From contig CM040453.1 of NCBI GenBank assembly GCA_022749755.1, positions 5,044,102-5,108,101 of the forward strand: 64,000 bases of DNA, given 5' to 3'. Position 1 is the stretch's first letter; each line of letters begins with the position of its first letter. Made by a program: the position numbers and the translations under genes. Under the pieces are notes generated by a model. The model made no database searches and was not told where the DNA came from. It saw only the letters and a program-made list of their open reading frames with translations. Shown here piece by piece: positions 27,401 to 43,084 of the stretch. The stretch is from Azadirachta indica. Its lineage: Eukaryota; Streptophyta; Magnoliopsida; Sapindales; Meliaceae.

Positions 27401-30400
27401 CAAATTCTACTTACATCAAGACTCAAGGAAGGATTTGATTTATATTCATGTTATGAAAAAGGAAAAAAGTTTTACAACCAAAAATTGTTTGGTGACATAA
27501 TAGAAATGGCATTAATGAAATAGAAAATCATTACCAGTGAATTGGCCTTCTTCATATTTTTCATCTCATTATCTTTTCTTCCCCAACTGTTTCGAAATGC
27601 ATTCCCGATACGATGTCTGGTTGTTGCCTGTTTCTCATATGGTCTCTTATCATTTGAAGAGCAGTGGCTTGAAGAACTAGTTTGGGCAGAGGTTGAACGT
27701 CTATGAGGAGGTACAAACTGGCAGACTAATGCTGGCTCATTATTCACAAATTGTAGCTTCTCATATTTCCTCCTGATTATTCAAGAAATAAAATAGTGAG
27801 TTTAGAAAGGCTTGAGTTTCTTTTTCAAAGGCACAACAAATATATTAAACTTCTATCACCTGATGAAATCAGAACGTTCCTCTGTAGATGAATTTGGTTT
27901 TGGTTTTATGAGATTGTCGGGTATACGAGCTTCATATTTCTTGTTTGCTACAGTATTGCCGCCCATTTCTGCCAGGGCATCAACTTGTTCATCTGTCCAT
28001 TCATCCAGCTTCACTGATAGAACCTGGCATAGAGTTAAATCAAATTTAAGCATCAGACTGCAAGAAAATATGAGAGAGAGAGAGAGGGTGAGAGAAAGGG
28101 CCTAACAGCCTTGCATATTTGATCAGAAAATGGACTTAAAGAGTTAATGGAATCCTACATTAGATTACATGAAGGACCATATATAATGATGACAAATTAA
28201 TTCCATCCACTTGTCAAACTCTCAAAGTAGGTATTTTTAAATGGTTTTCTCACCAAGGAATATAAATATCCTTTCTTCCCCGCTATCTATATAGATGAAC
28301 GATGTTCCATCAAGCATATTCAGACACTTCTGCATAAATGCAATTTACAATCATATTCCATACCAGAATATTAAAAATCTCATCCCATTTTCTGTTTGAC
28401 CACTATTCCTTCCTGATCACGCTTTTAATTATGTTGTTATATAATTCATAGAAAAACATGTCCTCTTTGTGTTCCTTAGTGGTATTATCACACCTATTAA
28501 GTATTTTCCTTCATGAGAAATCATGCATTTTATTTTAATGAGCTTCAAGAAATTTTATCCCTCCTTGGGACATAATTGGTTTCAGAGAGAGAAAGAGCGA
28601 GTTCAGTGTGGAAAAAAATGTGTCAGCAAAAATGATCCATGGTGAAAATTTTTTGACATGACTTGGAACTTCTTTTAGAAGCAGTTCTGTGATTGATTAG
28701 CTAAATAGGGTTTTTTACAAGTCATGCACTGGCCAACATTCATGTAGCAGGTTCCTATCCAAATTTTAATTGGATTTTCACAAAAATTTTTCCATTTATT
28801 TACAAAGATTTGAGATACACTGAATGACTGTTACTAAATAAACTGAAATCTAGACGTTCACACCATAATCCAAGAAGTAAGTGTTATTAGAAGGCCAATT
28901 CAGATAATGCATAAATTTGGAAAATTCATATCAGCAATGTCAGTCTCTCAAGTTTCTTCGAAAATATTAAAGCTCTTTAACTATACTGTAGACAAATCAT
29001 AATGTTAGTCAAGGCCGCAACATTAGCAACTGGGGATTCTGTTTTCCATGACCGTGTCAGGGAGCATAGTTTGAGAACCATACCTTCGATATATGCACTC
29101 CAAGGCTTCTATGAACACCAGAACACTTGATACAAATAAATACTCCAAGACTTAATGATCTGATATCCACCAAATGATATAATAAAAAAGCAGAGCAAAT
29201 AAAAAAGTAAAGACAAACAGGGGAATGTAGTAAAAATATTGAAGTTCCAGACTCAAAGCTGAATCCAAGGCCACAATAAAAGGGTGCACATATTACATAA
29301 ATAGAAAGAGAACCATTTGAATATTGTAACTCAAGAAAAACAAACTTAGTTTACGATAATTTGTGAAGCTTGTGGACAAGAGAATCAAAAGTTTATGTCA
29401 GGTCGAAACATGAAACCTATAAGTAATTTTTTGTATAATAATTCACAGTGATACATGAGTGAGTATGAATGCATAAGCTTATAAAAATTCACTTCCTATA
29501 TTCCAGCCTCATATTAAAACATTTATCAATTCTTATTGAGAAAGAGTATCTAGGTTTTCTATGTTGTCCAGATTCATCCTCCGATATTACAAGACGTTCA
29601 CATTGTCATCAAGTATCATGGTCTACTAATATGTATAATTCCTAGTACATGGCATAATTTGATTGAGTCTACACATCTAGTTTAAATCATCCATGGTGTC
29701 AATTCTCAAACATTGAATTCAAATCATAATGGTGTTAAAAAAAAAAGAGAGAGAGAGAGAGAGAGAAAGGGGGAATCTCATACTTAGCATTGATACAGAG
29801 ACTTGTAAATGAAGACACAAAAACCCAATATGTAACTTCAAATATTGATAAAGTAAAGAAGATAGTAGAGTATGCTGTTTAATGCAGAATGATACTTACA
29901 CCCATTTTGGATCCGGAGAACCACAATCCGCACAAAACCTATTGCCACATAGATTCAGTAGACTCTCCAACCTTCCCTGTGGGCCTGTTCAATGAGAAAT
30001 AGGTATTCAAATATACATACAAGTTTAATTTAACTCTATCTTGGATATTCTAATGAAGGGCCAAAGAAGAAATAATTTCCTCCACAAGCAAAAAAGATAA
30101 AGTGCTTCACTTCAGGTGTGGGGAATAAAGAAGGGAAAAACATATATACATGATAATTGTTTTTCACTACTGTCAGAATGATAATAGTGTTTTAGTGCTT
30201 TCATTCATTCTTATTTTAATTACATGCTATATCATCAAAATACCAGAAGCTCAACACTAATAAAGTTCCTTTTAATTAGATGCTCACTAATCATTTAATA
30301 TGGTAAAGAAACATTACACTGCTAAGTGCATACAAGTTTGAATTTTAGCAGAATTTGCATACATGTAAATGGCCAAGAATGGGGATGCATTGTCGCAACC

Positions 30401-31540
30401 AATGCCAGATTATCGGCTACATACTTTGCAAAGTACGATAATTGACAACACATATTAGCAGCTAGTCTGTCTAATTTAACTCAAATTTGGATATTCATTG
30501 TCACAAATCAAGTCCAACAACTCAGTCATCTGCGTGACTGTAGACCCATAACTAGATCATCGCAAAATCATGACCATTACAATTTCATTTTAACAATATC
30601 CAGTTTATGCAAGGAGAGTTTATCCAAAAGTTAGATAATATATACATTAATGTACCACGTTAGGTCCCTTAACCAACACCGGAAGTGAGAGAACCGTCGT
30701 AAAGTCATATCATTATAGTGGAACTAGCCAGAATGGATGAATGGACAAGTGAAAATTCTAACAAGTGACTTTCTTGTTGACTCTGGAAGTTGAACAACTT
30801 CAACAAATCTAAATTATCAATAATGTTGCAACTTAATCAAATGCTATTTGACCTTTAGCAACAAATTCAGACTGAAGAGACAAAAGAATTGACATAGTTG
30901 TATGGTTTTTCGGTAAAGATGGATATTGCAATATAGCAATAGCTGATACATCTTTAAATTACTAATGGATTACATCCAAAGAACATATCGTGGTAAATGA
31001 AAATTGAGAATAGACATTGGTTTTAGGATTCAAGTCTCCAACTTTACTTTTATCAACAATGATAGAATATTAAAAAGGAAACAAAACGAAAATCCCAGTC
31101 AAGAAAAGAAATTCCTAAAATGAACTGTGACTAATATTGAGAACATTGGCAGTTCTATTGGATGGACTAAAAATCAAGTATGCTGTTAAACACTATATTC
31201 ACTTAAGCTACTCAACTTTGTTCCAACACCGTCATAAAATCAACTAGAATAAGATTCCAAAACAAGTATATATTTTCAATTCCAATATAATTATCTTATA
31301 TTCACATGACCAAATTCTCTAATCACTCAAGCAATACGAGCATTAAAATTAAACTTCAGCATCATTCAATAAATAACTTTTGTTACAAAGCTAATTAGTA
31401 ATAAAAGGCACAAAAATGAAAGGACAAGGAACATATTCCCACATAAAAAACATTGCTCGTAAGCCCTTTTATCTGAAAAAGGGAAAAAAAAAATTACCCG
31501 AAAGATTCTTGGGATCAGAATTTTGTTGCTGGGTTGCCAT
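24463..31540 (-). CDS. ArfGAP plus C2 domain protein (AGD11/12/13 type)
   Basis: A GTPase-activating protein for ARF small G proteins with a C2 membrane-binding domain, expected to act in vesicle traffic at membranes. Exons on the minus strand are 31540-31498, 29984-29900, 29159-29084, 28023-27860, 27772-27535, 25708-25592, 25477-25382 and 24747-24463. They join in frame to 367 residues. The zinc finger is C32-x2-C35-x16-C52-x2-C55, followed by the arginine finger R60 in GVHRSLG. A basic, Ser-rich linker spans about 130-200. The C2 domain (about 205-320) keeps acidic calcium-loop residues in VRDVMTSDPYV and YDKDTFSTDDFMG. The short first exon encodes MATQQQNSDPKNLS. The acceptor of exon 5 is a tandem CAGGAG, allowing one residue more or less. 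The 1.8-kb intron before the C2 exons contains a small LTR element in the same orientation. Confidence 0.92.
26226..26416 (-). repeat. LTR of the non-autonomous element (3' in element orientation)
   Basis: 191 bp; it begins TATTGAAG where the other copy has TGTTGAAG and ends CTAACA. It aligns with 27181-27354 with many substitutions and a few indels, so the insertion is older than the Copia element at 12 kb. Confidence 0.82.
26550..26810. repeat. 30-bp tandem array (about 8-9 units)
   Basis: Successive units follow the pattern GCGAAGAATATTGATAGTGC plus CTTTCCATAG. Seven consecutive units of exactly 30 bp run from 26581 to 26790, with a near-unit before and a shortened 20-bp unit after. The units have diverged by substitutions but hardly at all in length. 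Confidence 0.88.
27181..27354 (-). repeat. LTR of the non-autonomous element (5' in element orientation)
   Basis: 174 bp, TG...CA, directly followed by the second AATTC copy. Shorter than the left copy mainly through a small deletion near its right end. Confidence 0.82.
29747..29766. repeat. (GA)n microsatellite
   Basis: A run of about ten GA dinucleotides after an A tract, in an intron of the ArfGAP gene. A similar GA-rich stretch lies at about 28.07-28.10 kb. Confidence 0.85.
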
Positions 31541-32349
31541 ATCCAGCCTTTAAATATAAGACTAGAATCATCAAGTAACTGCTATAATCTGAGGACAACC
31601 ATTTCTCGGCTTTTTGGTATCTAGAAAGAGAATATAAAAATCAATTAAAAAAAAACAAGGATAATTCAATAAAGGTAAAAATGTCCATTGCAGGAATCAT
31701 ACCCAAAAATAAAGACAAAAAAAAAAACCACATATAAAAGCACTTCTGAAAGCAAAAAGGGTCTTAATCAGCTTCTTCTCTGCTTCAACAACTGTTGTAG
31801 CAAAAAGAAAAGAAATTCAAATCAACGACATTGCAACACAAATCCTTTAAGAAATCGATCTTGGAAGAAGCTGAAAAGAAAGAATTCAAAAGAGTTCGTA
31901 CGATTCGATAAACAGAAATATAACTTTAATGGATTTGAAGATTCTGCAATAATTTTTGCATGAATGGGATCAATTAAGGGATACGCTTACAAAAATGGGC
32001 CAAAAAATTATATTCGTATGTTTTCTAGGATTATTTGTTTAGAAGAAAACAAAATGAAGATTTCAACGAGTGATGAATGAATCAGCATTTGATTTGATTT
32101 TGGAATTTTTTTCATAAAAAAATTCTGTTTTCAATTGTCGTTTTCACTTTAATAATAAAATAATGTTAGCGGCACAAAGTCAATCTGGGAAAATCGTGGG
32201 CTAAGGTGTTGAGTTGGGGAAGTTGTCTGATCCTTGGTTTTCTTTTAGGGGAATAACCTTTTAACCCACACATTAACACATTACATTAGTTAACCAATTG
32301 CCGATGCCACGCGCGCTCTACGAGCTGTGTATCACACTTCTTTCATTTT
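31541..32349. other. 5' leader and promoter region of the ArfGAP gene
   Basis: Immediately upstream of the minus-strand start. It is A-rich, with no supported coding frame. A 5' UTR intron is possible (a CTAG acceptor-like site at about 31.62 kb on the minus strand). The foldback element begins about 0.8 kb upstream of the start codon. Confidence 0.4.
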
Positions 32350-34135
32350 TTTTTTGAAAAAATGAATATTTGACCTACTAAGCATAAACTCCTAATATTT
32401 AAAAAAATACAGATACCCTCTAATATTTAAATAAATAAATAGATACCCCTTAACTTTTATTTTTATCAGTTGACTAGTTAATTTATTATTATTTATATCC
32501 TTAATCTTTTATATAATAACAATACAATAGATATTTTATTTACTTATAACATTTAATCTTTATTTTAATATTTTTTATAAAATAATTTTTTTAAATATAA
32601 CAATTTAGTTTTATATTTAATATTTCTTCATAATATACTCAAAACTAAATATATTTTTAATTTTTTATTTCAATAAAAAATTTTAAAAAAAATATTATTA
32701 AAAAAATTTAAATAATAAGTTAGATTAAATTCAAGTTAAAATATTTATTATTTTTTTATAATAAATTTGATATGATTTTAATTGTTAAAAAAATTTTGAA
32801 ACATATTTTAACATTTTATTCTCGTAATAATATTTTTATTTAAAAGATTATATTAAATTTATCATATTTGCTTGAGAAAAATTATGAAAATATAAAAAAA
32901 AAAAAAAAAAAATAAAAAATTTAGTATCATTTTTTAATAGAATTAGTAATTAGATATATTTTATATTCTTATTAATCAATATAATTTAATTTTAATTAAA
33001 AAATAGAAAAAGAAGAAAATTTTTTATTTTTTTTGTAATATTTATATAACCTGCATTTATTGTTTATATTTTTATATATTTTTTTAAAAAAATAAATTAA
33101 ACATAATTTTTTAAATAAATATATTACATGTAAAAATAAAAAAACGTTAAAAAATATTTCAATTAAATTTTTTAATAATTAAATATTTATTATTATAAAA
33201 ATAAAAGTAAAGGATTAAAAATATTTTAGCATATGAGTGTGACTTATCTCATTATTTGAATTTTTTAATAATTATATTTTTTTTAAAATTTTTTATTAAA
33301 ATAACAAATTAAAAAATTTATTTATTCTTGAATATATTGTGAAAAATATTAAAAATATAAATAAAAATATAAACAATAAATACATATTATATATATATTA
33401 CAAATAAAAATAATAAAAAAAAAATTTCTTCTTTTTTTATTTTTTAATTAAAATTAAATTATATTGGTTAATAAGAATATAAAATATATCTAATTACTAA
33501 TTTTATTAATAAATGATAATAAATTTTTTTCTTTTTTCTACTTTTTTATTTATATTTTCATAATTTTTCTCAAGAAAATACAATAAGTTTAACATAATTT
33601 TTTAAATAAAAATATTAATGTAAGAATAAAATGTTAAAATATGTTTCAAAGTCCTTTTAATAATTAAATATCAAATTTATTGAAAAAAAAAGAATATAAA
33701 TATTTTTTAACATGAGTTTAAACTATTTTAATATGAATTTAATGTAACTCATTGTTTATATTTTTTTAATAATATTTTATTTTCTAAATTTTTTATTAAA
33801 ATAACAAATTAAAAAAGTATTTAATTTTGAGTATATTATGAAAAAAATTAAATATAGACTAAATTGTTATGTTTAAAAATATTATATTGTGAAAAATATT
33901 AAAATAGGGAGTCAAGTATTATAATTAAATAAAATATATATCATATTCTTATTATGTAAAAGATTAGAGACACAAATGATAGTAAATTAACTGGTCAACT
34001 AACGGAAATAAAAGTTAATGGGATATCTGCCTATTTATCCAAATGACATGAGGGCATATATCTTTTTTCAAACATTAGGGGGCATCTGCCTATTAGGCCA
34101 AATATAAGAGAGAAATATGTCATTTTTCTTTTTGT
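32350..34135. mobile_element. Large AT-rich foldback element (giant inverted repeat)
   Basis: The left edge (GACCTACTAAGCATAAACTC at 32372) pairs with the right edge (AGGCAGATGCCCCCTAATG on the minus strand, about 34.07-34.10 kb). The pairing continues inward: TCAGTTGACTAGTTAATTTA at about 32.47 kb matches GTTAGTTGACCAGTTAATTT on the other strand near 33.99 kb. The interior arms (for example TTATATTCTTATTAATCAAT and ATTGGTTAATAAGAATATAA) pair as well. The centre is near 33.24 kb, so the whole 1.8 kb is close to one imperfect palindrome. It has no coding capacity. Flanks are T-rich and I could not fix a target duplication. A foldback or Mutator-type non-autonomous DNA transposon is likely. Confidence 0.8.
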
Positions 34136-34149
34136 TTTATTAACTTAAT

Positions 34150-34150
<1 letters not shown>

Positions 34151-34184
<34 letters not shown>
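34151..34184. repeat. (GT)n(AT)n compound microsatellite
   Basis: Seven GT units followed by about ten AT units, just outside the right edge of the foldback element. Confidence 0.9.
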
Positions 34185-34189
34185 TTACT

Positions 34190-36920
34190 AAATTTAGGAG
34201 GCTCCTTCAAGGAATTTTTAGATAACCATGTTCTTTTTCTACCCATTTGATATTTTTATAAGATCCAAGGCTTTCCAACTATGGATGGCAAAATTTCCTA
34301 CACGTTTGGGGTTTTATGAGAATTCGTCTCAAATGAGATAAAATTAAAATGACATAATGGAGAATGAGAAGGAGAATGAAGGAACATTAATTCTCATATT
34401 ATTAATGAGGTAGGGAACGGTTTAATACTTTCCATTTCATACTCGCCCCATTCTCCAAATATATGTAATAATATGTTATTTTTTAAATAAATATGTATAT
34501 GTGAATAATAGTTAATTAAAAAATTTTATAATTCATAATTTTTTTATCCTATCAAGTAGCAAAATTTATATTTTTAATACAATTATTCTATATGAATAAT
34601 ACCATAAAATATTAATGACATTTTAATTAGTATTTAATATAAATGAATATGAAAATGGAGAAAATAAATAAAATTAGGGAATGGATTTTCCATACAGGGA
34701 TTCTCTATTCTTGACCCTATTAAATTTTATTGGAAATATGGATCAAAACTAAAATAAGGTAGGGAATAGGAGACTCCATTGGTATCTCCATTTATAACAT
34801 AATTCTCTCAATATTTATTAATAAAATACTAATGATAGATCTTTAAATTTTAGTAAAATAACAAAAAATATATATTTAAAGCACTCCCCAACATCAAAAT
34901 TAATTTATTGATCAAATAAATACTAAAAATAAAATAATTTTACCAAAACTAAATGACCTATATGTTTTATCTTATTTATTTACATTCCCTAAATAATTTT
35001 GGCAAATAATAGTTTACCAAAATGGGTTTAGAAACCAGGCAATAATAATTTTTTTTGGCGCGTAAAATGCACTGTGGCTAAGCTATTTGTAATGGTGATG
35101 AAACCAAAATCTGTTGGAAATGTAACAGTCTAACAAAATGGGAGTATCAAAACAAAATCAACAGGTCGTGATTTTTATATACTCAATTACTCGAAGTAGA
35201 ACTCAAACTCCACCAGATAGAACTGTACTACTGCACGTCTACGCGTTAGTTGTTGTGCATTTGTTGCATGCGGGCCCACGTGTCCTCGAAAGTGTTCTGT
35301 TCTGTCGGAGGGAGGCTTATTCGGGTCGGGTCCGCTATGTCGGATTGATTTTTGCACGTGTTCTGTCTAATTGAAAAACTGACCAGGCACACATGCGAGC
35401 AAGCACCGTGGATTTTGTTTTTTCTTGTCTCAAACACCTTCACCAACGAAGCTACGTCACTTGGATAGCCATGGCGGAAGAAAAACCTAACTAGGTTTTT
35501 TTTTTTTTAATAGTACACATTACATACATAATACACTAATATTAAATTAAAATTTTATCAAAAATTAAAAATCTTAATTGAATTTAGTTTGATATTGCCT
35601 AAAAATACACTTAATCTACTATCATTTTATTGAGAGTAAAATAATTTTCATTTTTATTTGGAAGAATTGATCTTCCATCCTCTAAATCACTTTAACTAAA
35701 GGATAATTATCGCTAAGAAGATAATTTTAGTTGGAAACTTTGATTGTTTACTGGTTTTTCTAATTAAATTCTGCTTACTTCGATTATTGATAAAATCCAT
35801 TTCATGCGTAAATAAAAAAGTTACAAGTTTACATTGATAAAGTACTTATTTCTTAATTAGTGGATAACAATGTTTATTTATATAAAAAGCGTGATTTATA
35901 CTTTTTTTTTTTTATTAACATCTTATATGTATCTAATTATAGTTTTCTTTTGCATGGTTCGCCTGATGATTGATTGTTTAAGTTTAAAGATAAACTCAAA
36001 ATTTGATTGCAGTATTAACTCATTTTTAGCGCACTTTATACGTCAATTTCAATTTGGTAGTGTCCATTACGCATTTGAAATTCAAAAGCAATCAACAACG
36101 CTTATCGCAAATTGGAGCTACCTATGAGCTCAATAATAACAATTAAAAGGAAAATTGTACTACGTGGGGAGGAACCACCCCACTACCAATTATAAATTAT
36201 GGCCATTTAAAAAATAATACAATTATGGTAAATAAAGATTTTAGAATATTCGAGCCACGCAAGATGAACGCAGACGCCCTTTTAAGACTTTGCATTTGCC
36301 GATAGGTGGATCGCAAAGATTTATCTCGTTATTAGCAAAATGTAAATTATTCAAAGTGCAGGGGCTATGTTATCAAGAGGGAAAAGATAATAATTTTATT
36401 ATTTTGTTTTCGACGTTTAATTAGGTAAAGTTACGCTCCTCAACAAGGGTTACTTCATTTCATACAAAATAAAATGACAATTTTGTATTTTAAAAATTTT
36501 GGTTGTAAATCATTACTTATGGATTTGATTTCAATTATTTAAATGTAGAAAAGTTTGCTAAAAATGCATATAAAAAGTTTAGAACAATCTCATTCTTCCT
36601 TCTCAAATTTTACTCTAATAAATAACATGATGTTCATAATATTAGACATTAAATATCAAAATGAAAATAAATTATTTTACAAATTATAAAAATTTATTAT
36701 TCAATTAATAAACATCAATTCACACTCCATTCTATATAGATTTCCTAGAATGCATTTTAGGAAGAGTGTATTTACTCGTAATTATAGATAACAATAAATT
36801 ATTCTTCAAACAAGCATAATGAAATATTCATGTCATTCAGGGAATAAGTAAAATCTTTTAATTGTGATAAATTATTATTTAAATTAAAAAAAAAACCCTA
36901 CTTTCACGTTCCACCACATC
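34190..36920. other. AT-rich intergenic region, no gene seen
   Basis: From 34.25 to 34.85 kb there are purine-rich phrases such as AGGTAGGGAA and GGGAATGG on a diffuse AT background, possibly an old repeat. A GC-richer island lies at about 35.13-35.48 kb. From 35.5 kb onward the sequence is AT-rich with no supported frame. The last few hundred bases are the promoter of the UMP synthase gene. Confidence 0.4.
35277..35282. promoter_or_regulatory. G-box (CACGTG) in a GC-richer island
   Basis: CACGTG in the context GCCCACGTGTCC, an ABRE/G-box-like core bound by plant bZIP and bHLH factors. The nearest downstream start on the plus strand is 1.7 kb away, so whether it acts as a promoter element is unknown. 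Confidence 0.3.
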
Positions 36921-36980
36921 ACCTTATAATCTCTCGAAACTCTTCCCATTTTCATCATCCTATTCAAAACGCAAAACGCA

Positions 36981-40829
<3,849 letters not shown>

Positions 40830-40885
40830 GTCCCAACTCTCCTTTCAGTTCTGGCCTTCTGGTCTACATGCATAATGGTTGTGAT

Positions 40886-40891
40886 AATAAA
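40886..40891 (+). terminator. Putative poly(A) signal of the UMP synthase gene
   Basis: AATAAA 57 bases after the stop codon. Tentative, since plant polyadenylation signals are variable. Confidence 0.35.
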
Positions 40892-40899
40892 CAGATGGG

Positions 40900-41985
40900 C
40901 CAAGTTCCTTTAATATGTTGCATTGCTTGTTCGTTATATTTTATGAACCCTAGTGGAGCTGAAGGAAGCTTTTGGGTGCAATGTACTGAGAGTTTGTCCA
41001 GTTCCGATAAATGCTTTTCTGGTTTGCTCATAAGAAACGTGGTTGCCTCTTGTAGATATTTGAAATTTTTGAACATCATATGGAATTGCCAACCATCTCA
41101 AACAGAATTTTCCAATCTGGGTAGGGATAATTTCATTGAAACCCTAATTTTTTTGGCTTAAAGGCACGAAGATCAAAACCTTATTTAAAGTTTCAAGTTT
41201 AATAAAAAAAAACCTCTAGTTAGTACAATTACTTAAATATGTTTCCTCCCTAACATGCCAATGGCTTGTTATACAACAACCTGTTTAACTTTTGGATGTT
41301 AATTTTACTAGAAAAAAATAAAAGGAATGGATTAATTTACTAGACTATTTATTTGTTTATAATTCTTGTGGGTTGCTTATGATTTTGGAATCTAATGGCT
41401 GTTCTATTCGTTATTTCTTGATGATTTATGCTGGTGGTTCGGTTTTTTATATTGAGATGGTGATATATAAAGTCATTTTGGAATCTAACGAAACTTGTTG
41501 ATTTTTATTGGGAAACAAGCTTGTATTCATCTTAATAAATTGCATCTCATGTTGAATTGAACTTGAACTACTTTCACATCTCTTTTAAATGTTAGTACTA
41601 ATAGTAGCATAGTGCTATAAAGCATGGAAAAATCAGAAGCATTATTGGGGCTGAATTCCTGGAATTTGGTAGCAAACCAAAAGAAAAAACTTCTTAATGC
41701 CAGCATTAAAAACAGGCTTAAACAAACCATAAACTTTCTTTCCTCTTCCATCTCCCTCTAAAAAAATCGGTGCTGAAGAAAAAATTATGGGTTAACTAAC
41801 TAAGTTTATCCCTTAATATTTTGGATAAGTAATATATTAAAACTTTTTTGTTTTTTTTTAAAATACACCTCATATCATTTTATTTGTTACTGTATGTTTT
41901 GACAATACGTGTTAGAAAACAAGTAACTCAAATTTTTATACTCTGTCAAAATATCTATGATCATTGTTTGAAACATCAAATGTTT
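40900..41985. other. Intergenic region, no gene seen
   Basis: Covers the 3' UTR of UMP synthase and AT-rich DNA. Short open frames at 40.8-41.2 and 41.5-41.75 kb lack domains and splice signals. It ends at the target duplication of the Mutator-like element. Confidence 0.45.
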
Positions 41986-41994
41986 AAACCAACA
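41986..41994. repeat. 9-bp target-site duplication (left)
   Basis: AAACCAACA next to the left inverted end; an identical copy is at 42957-42965. Confidence 0.88.
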
Positions 41995-42956
41995 CGGGGT
42001 TTTAACATATACCTCCCCTAAAATTTATTTTTTTAATACGTAGAGAGAAAATTTGACTTAATACATACATATCTCCCCTATAAACTTCTACTTCTATCCA
42101 TAATTATAGAAAAGACACGTTTACCCTTCATTTGCCATTTTCGAAATAAAGATAAAAATTTAAGCTTGAAATATTTTTTTAATTAAAATAATATACTATT
42201 AAAAATTGAAGAAAATAGAATACAAAAGGAACTATAAGTTCAGCAAAAATTAAAATTTAGAAATAGGTAGTTTTAATACATACCTATAAAAATTTTATTT
42301 GTAAAAATTTTAGTTTTAAAAACTTTAATTATAAAGTTATATCAAATAAATTTTTATTCTTTTTAATCGTAAAATAAAATATTTGAGGTTCAGTTTACTG
42401 AAGATGGAAGACCATCTCCATTACTTATCTAATTTTTCATTTATCATTTAATTGTCCATTTTTTTTTCGAGTTGATGAAATTATCTAAGTATAGATAATT
42501 TTTACTAAAATGAGATAATACATTTATACACTCTCTAAAACTAAGGCTTTTTGTGTTTATTCGGAGGGATAGAAATGCTTCATTTGTCCTATGATTCCAC
42601 CCTTTATTAGAATTTTACCACTATTTTTCATATTATTTTGTACTCTATATGAAATGATTAGTTTTAATTGTCATTTACCTATAATTCCTTTCTAAACTTT
42701 AATTTTTACTAAATTTATAGTTCCCTTTATATTCTTTTTTCTTCATTTTTCAGTAATATATTATTTTAATTAAAAAAATATTTCAAGATTAAATTTTTGT
42801 CTTTATTTCGAAAATAGCAAATAAAGGGTAAATGTGTCTTTTCTATAATTATGGATGGAAGTGGAAGTCTACAGGGGAGATATGTATGTATTAAGTCAAA
42901 TCTTCTCTCTAAGTGTTAAAAAGATAAACCTCAGGGGAGGTATCTGTTAAAACCCC
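41995..42956. mobile_element. Mutator-like MITE with long terminal inverted repeats
   Basis: A 962-bp element bounded by a perfect 9-bp direct repeat AAACCAACA (41986-41994 and 42957-42965). The ends are inverted: left GGGGTTTTAACATATACCTC, right (minus strand) GGGGTTTTAACAGATACCTC. The inverted match continues for about 300 bp, including ACATACATATCTCCCCT and AATTATAGAAAAGACAC on both arms. There is no coding capacity. Duplications of 9 bp with long inverted ends are the hallmark of the Mutator superfamily. It lies just upstream of the leader of the SINA-type gene. Confidence 0.88.
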
Positions 42957-42965
42957 AAACCAACA
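42957..42965. repeat. 9-bp target-site duplication (right)
   Basis: AAACCAACA next to the right inverted end, identical to the left copy. Confidence 0.88.
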
Positions 42966-43084
42966 TTTAGATATATTATAATCTAATTATATGAAAAAAC
43001 TGATTGGCAAATGATGTCATACAAAAACAAACGAGACCAGAAAAAGAGGGCCCCACATTAATAAACGTTGAGTTGAACGTTTTC

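Noticed and set aside
31688..31963. 91-codon Lys/Asn-rich open frame
   Set aside because: Composition follows the A-rich leader DNA upstream of the ArfGAP gene. No domain and no splice support.
32890..33480. AT-rich tract considered as organellar insertion or centromeric satellite
   Set aside because: No organellar genes and no tandem periodicity. The sequence is explained by the inverted-repeat structure of the foldback element.
35138..35374. 78-codon open frame in the GC-richer island
   Set aside because: Open frames exist on both strands here simply because the base composition is richer in GC. No domain was recognised.
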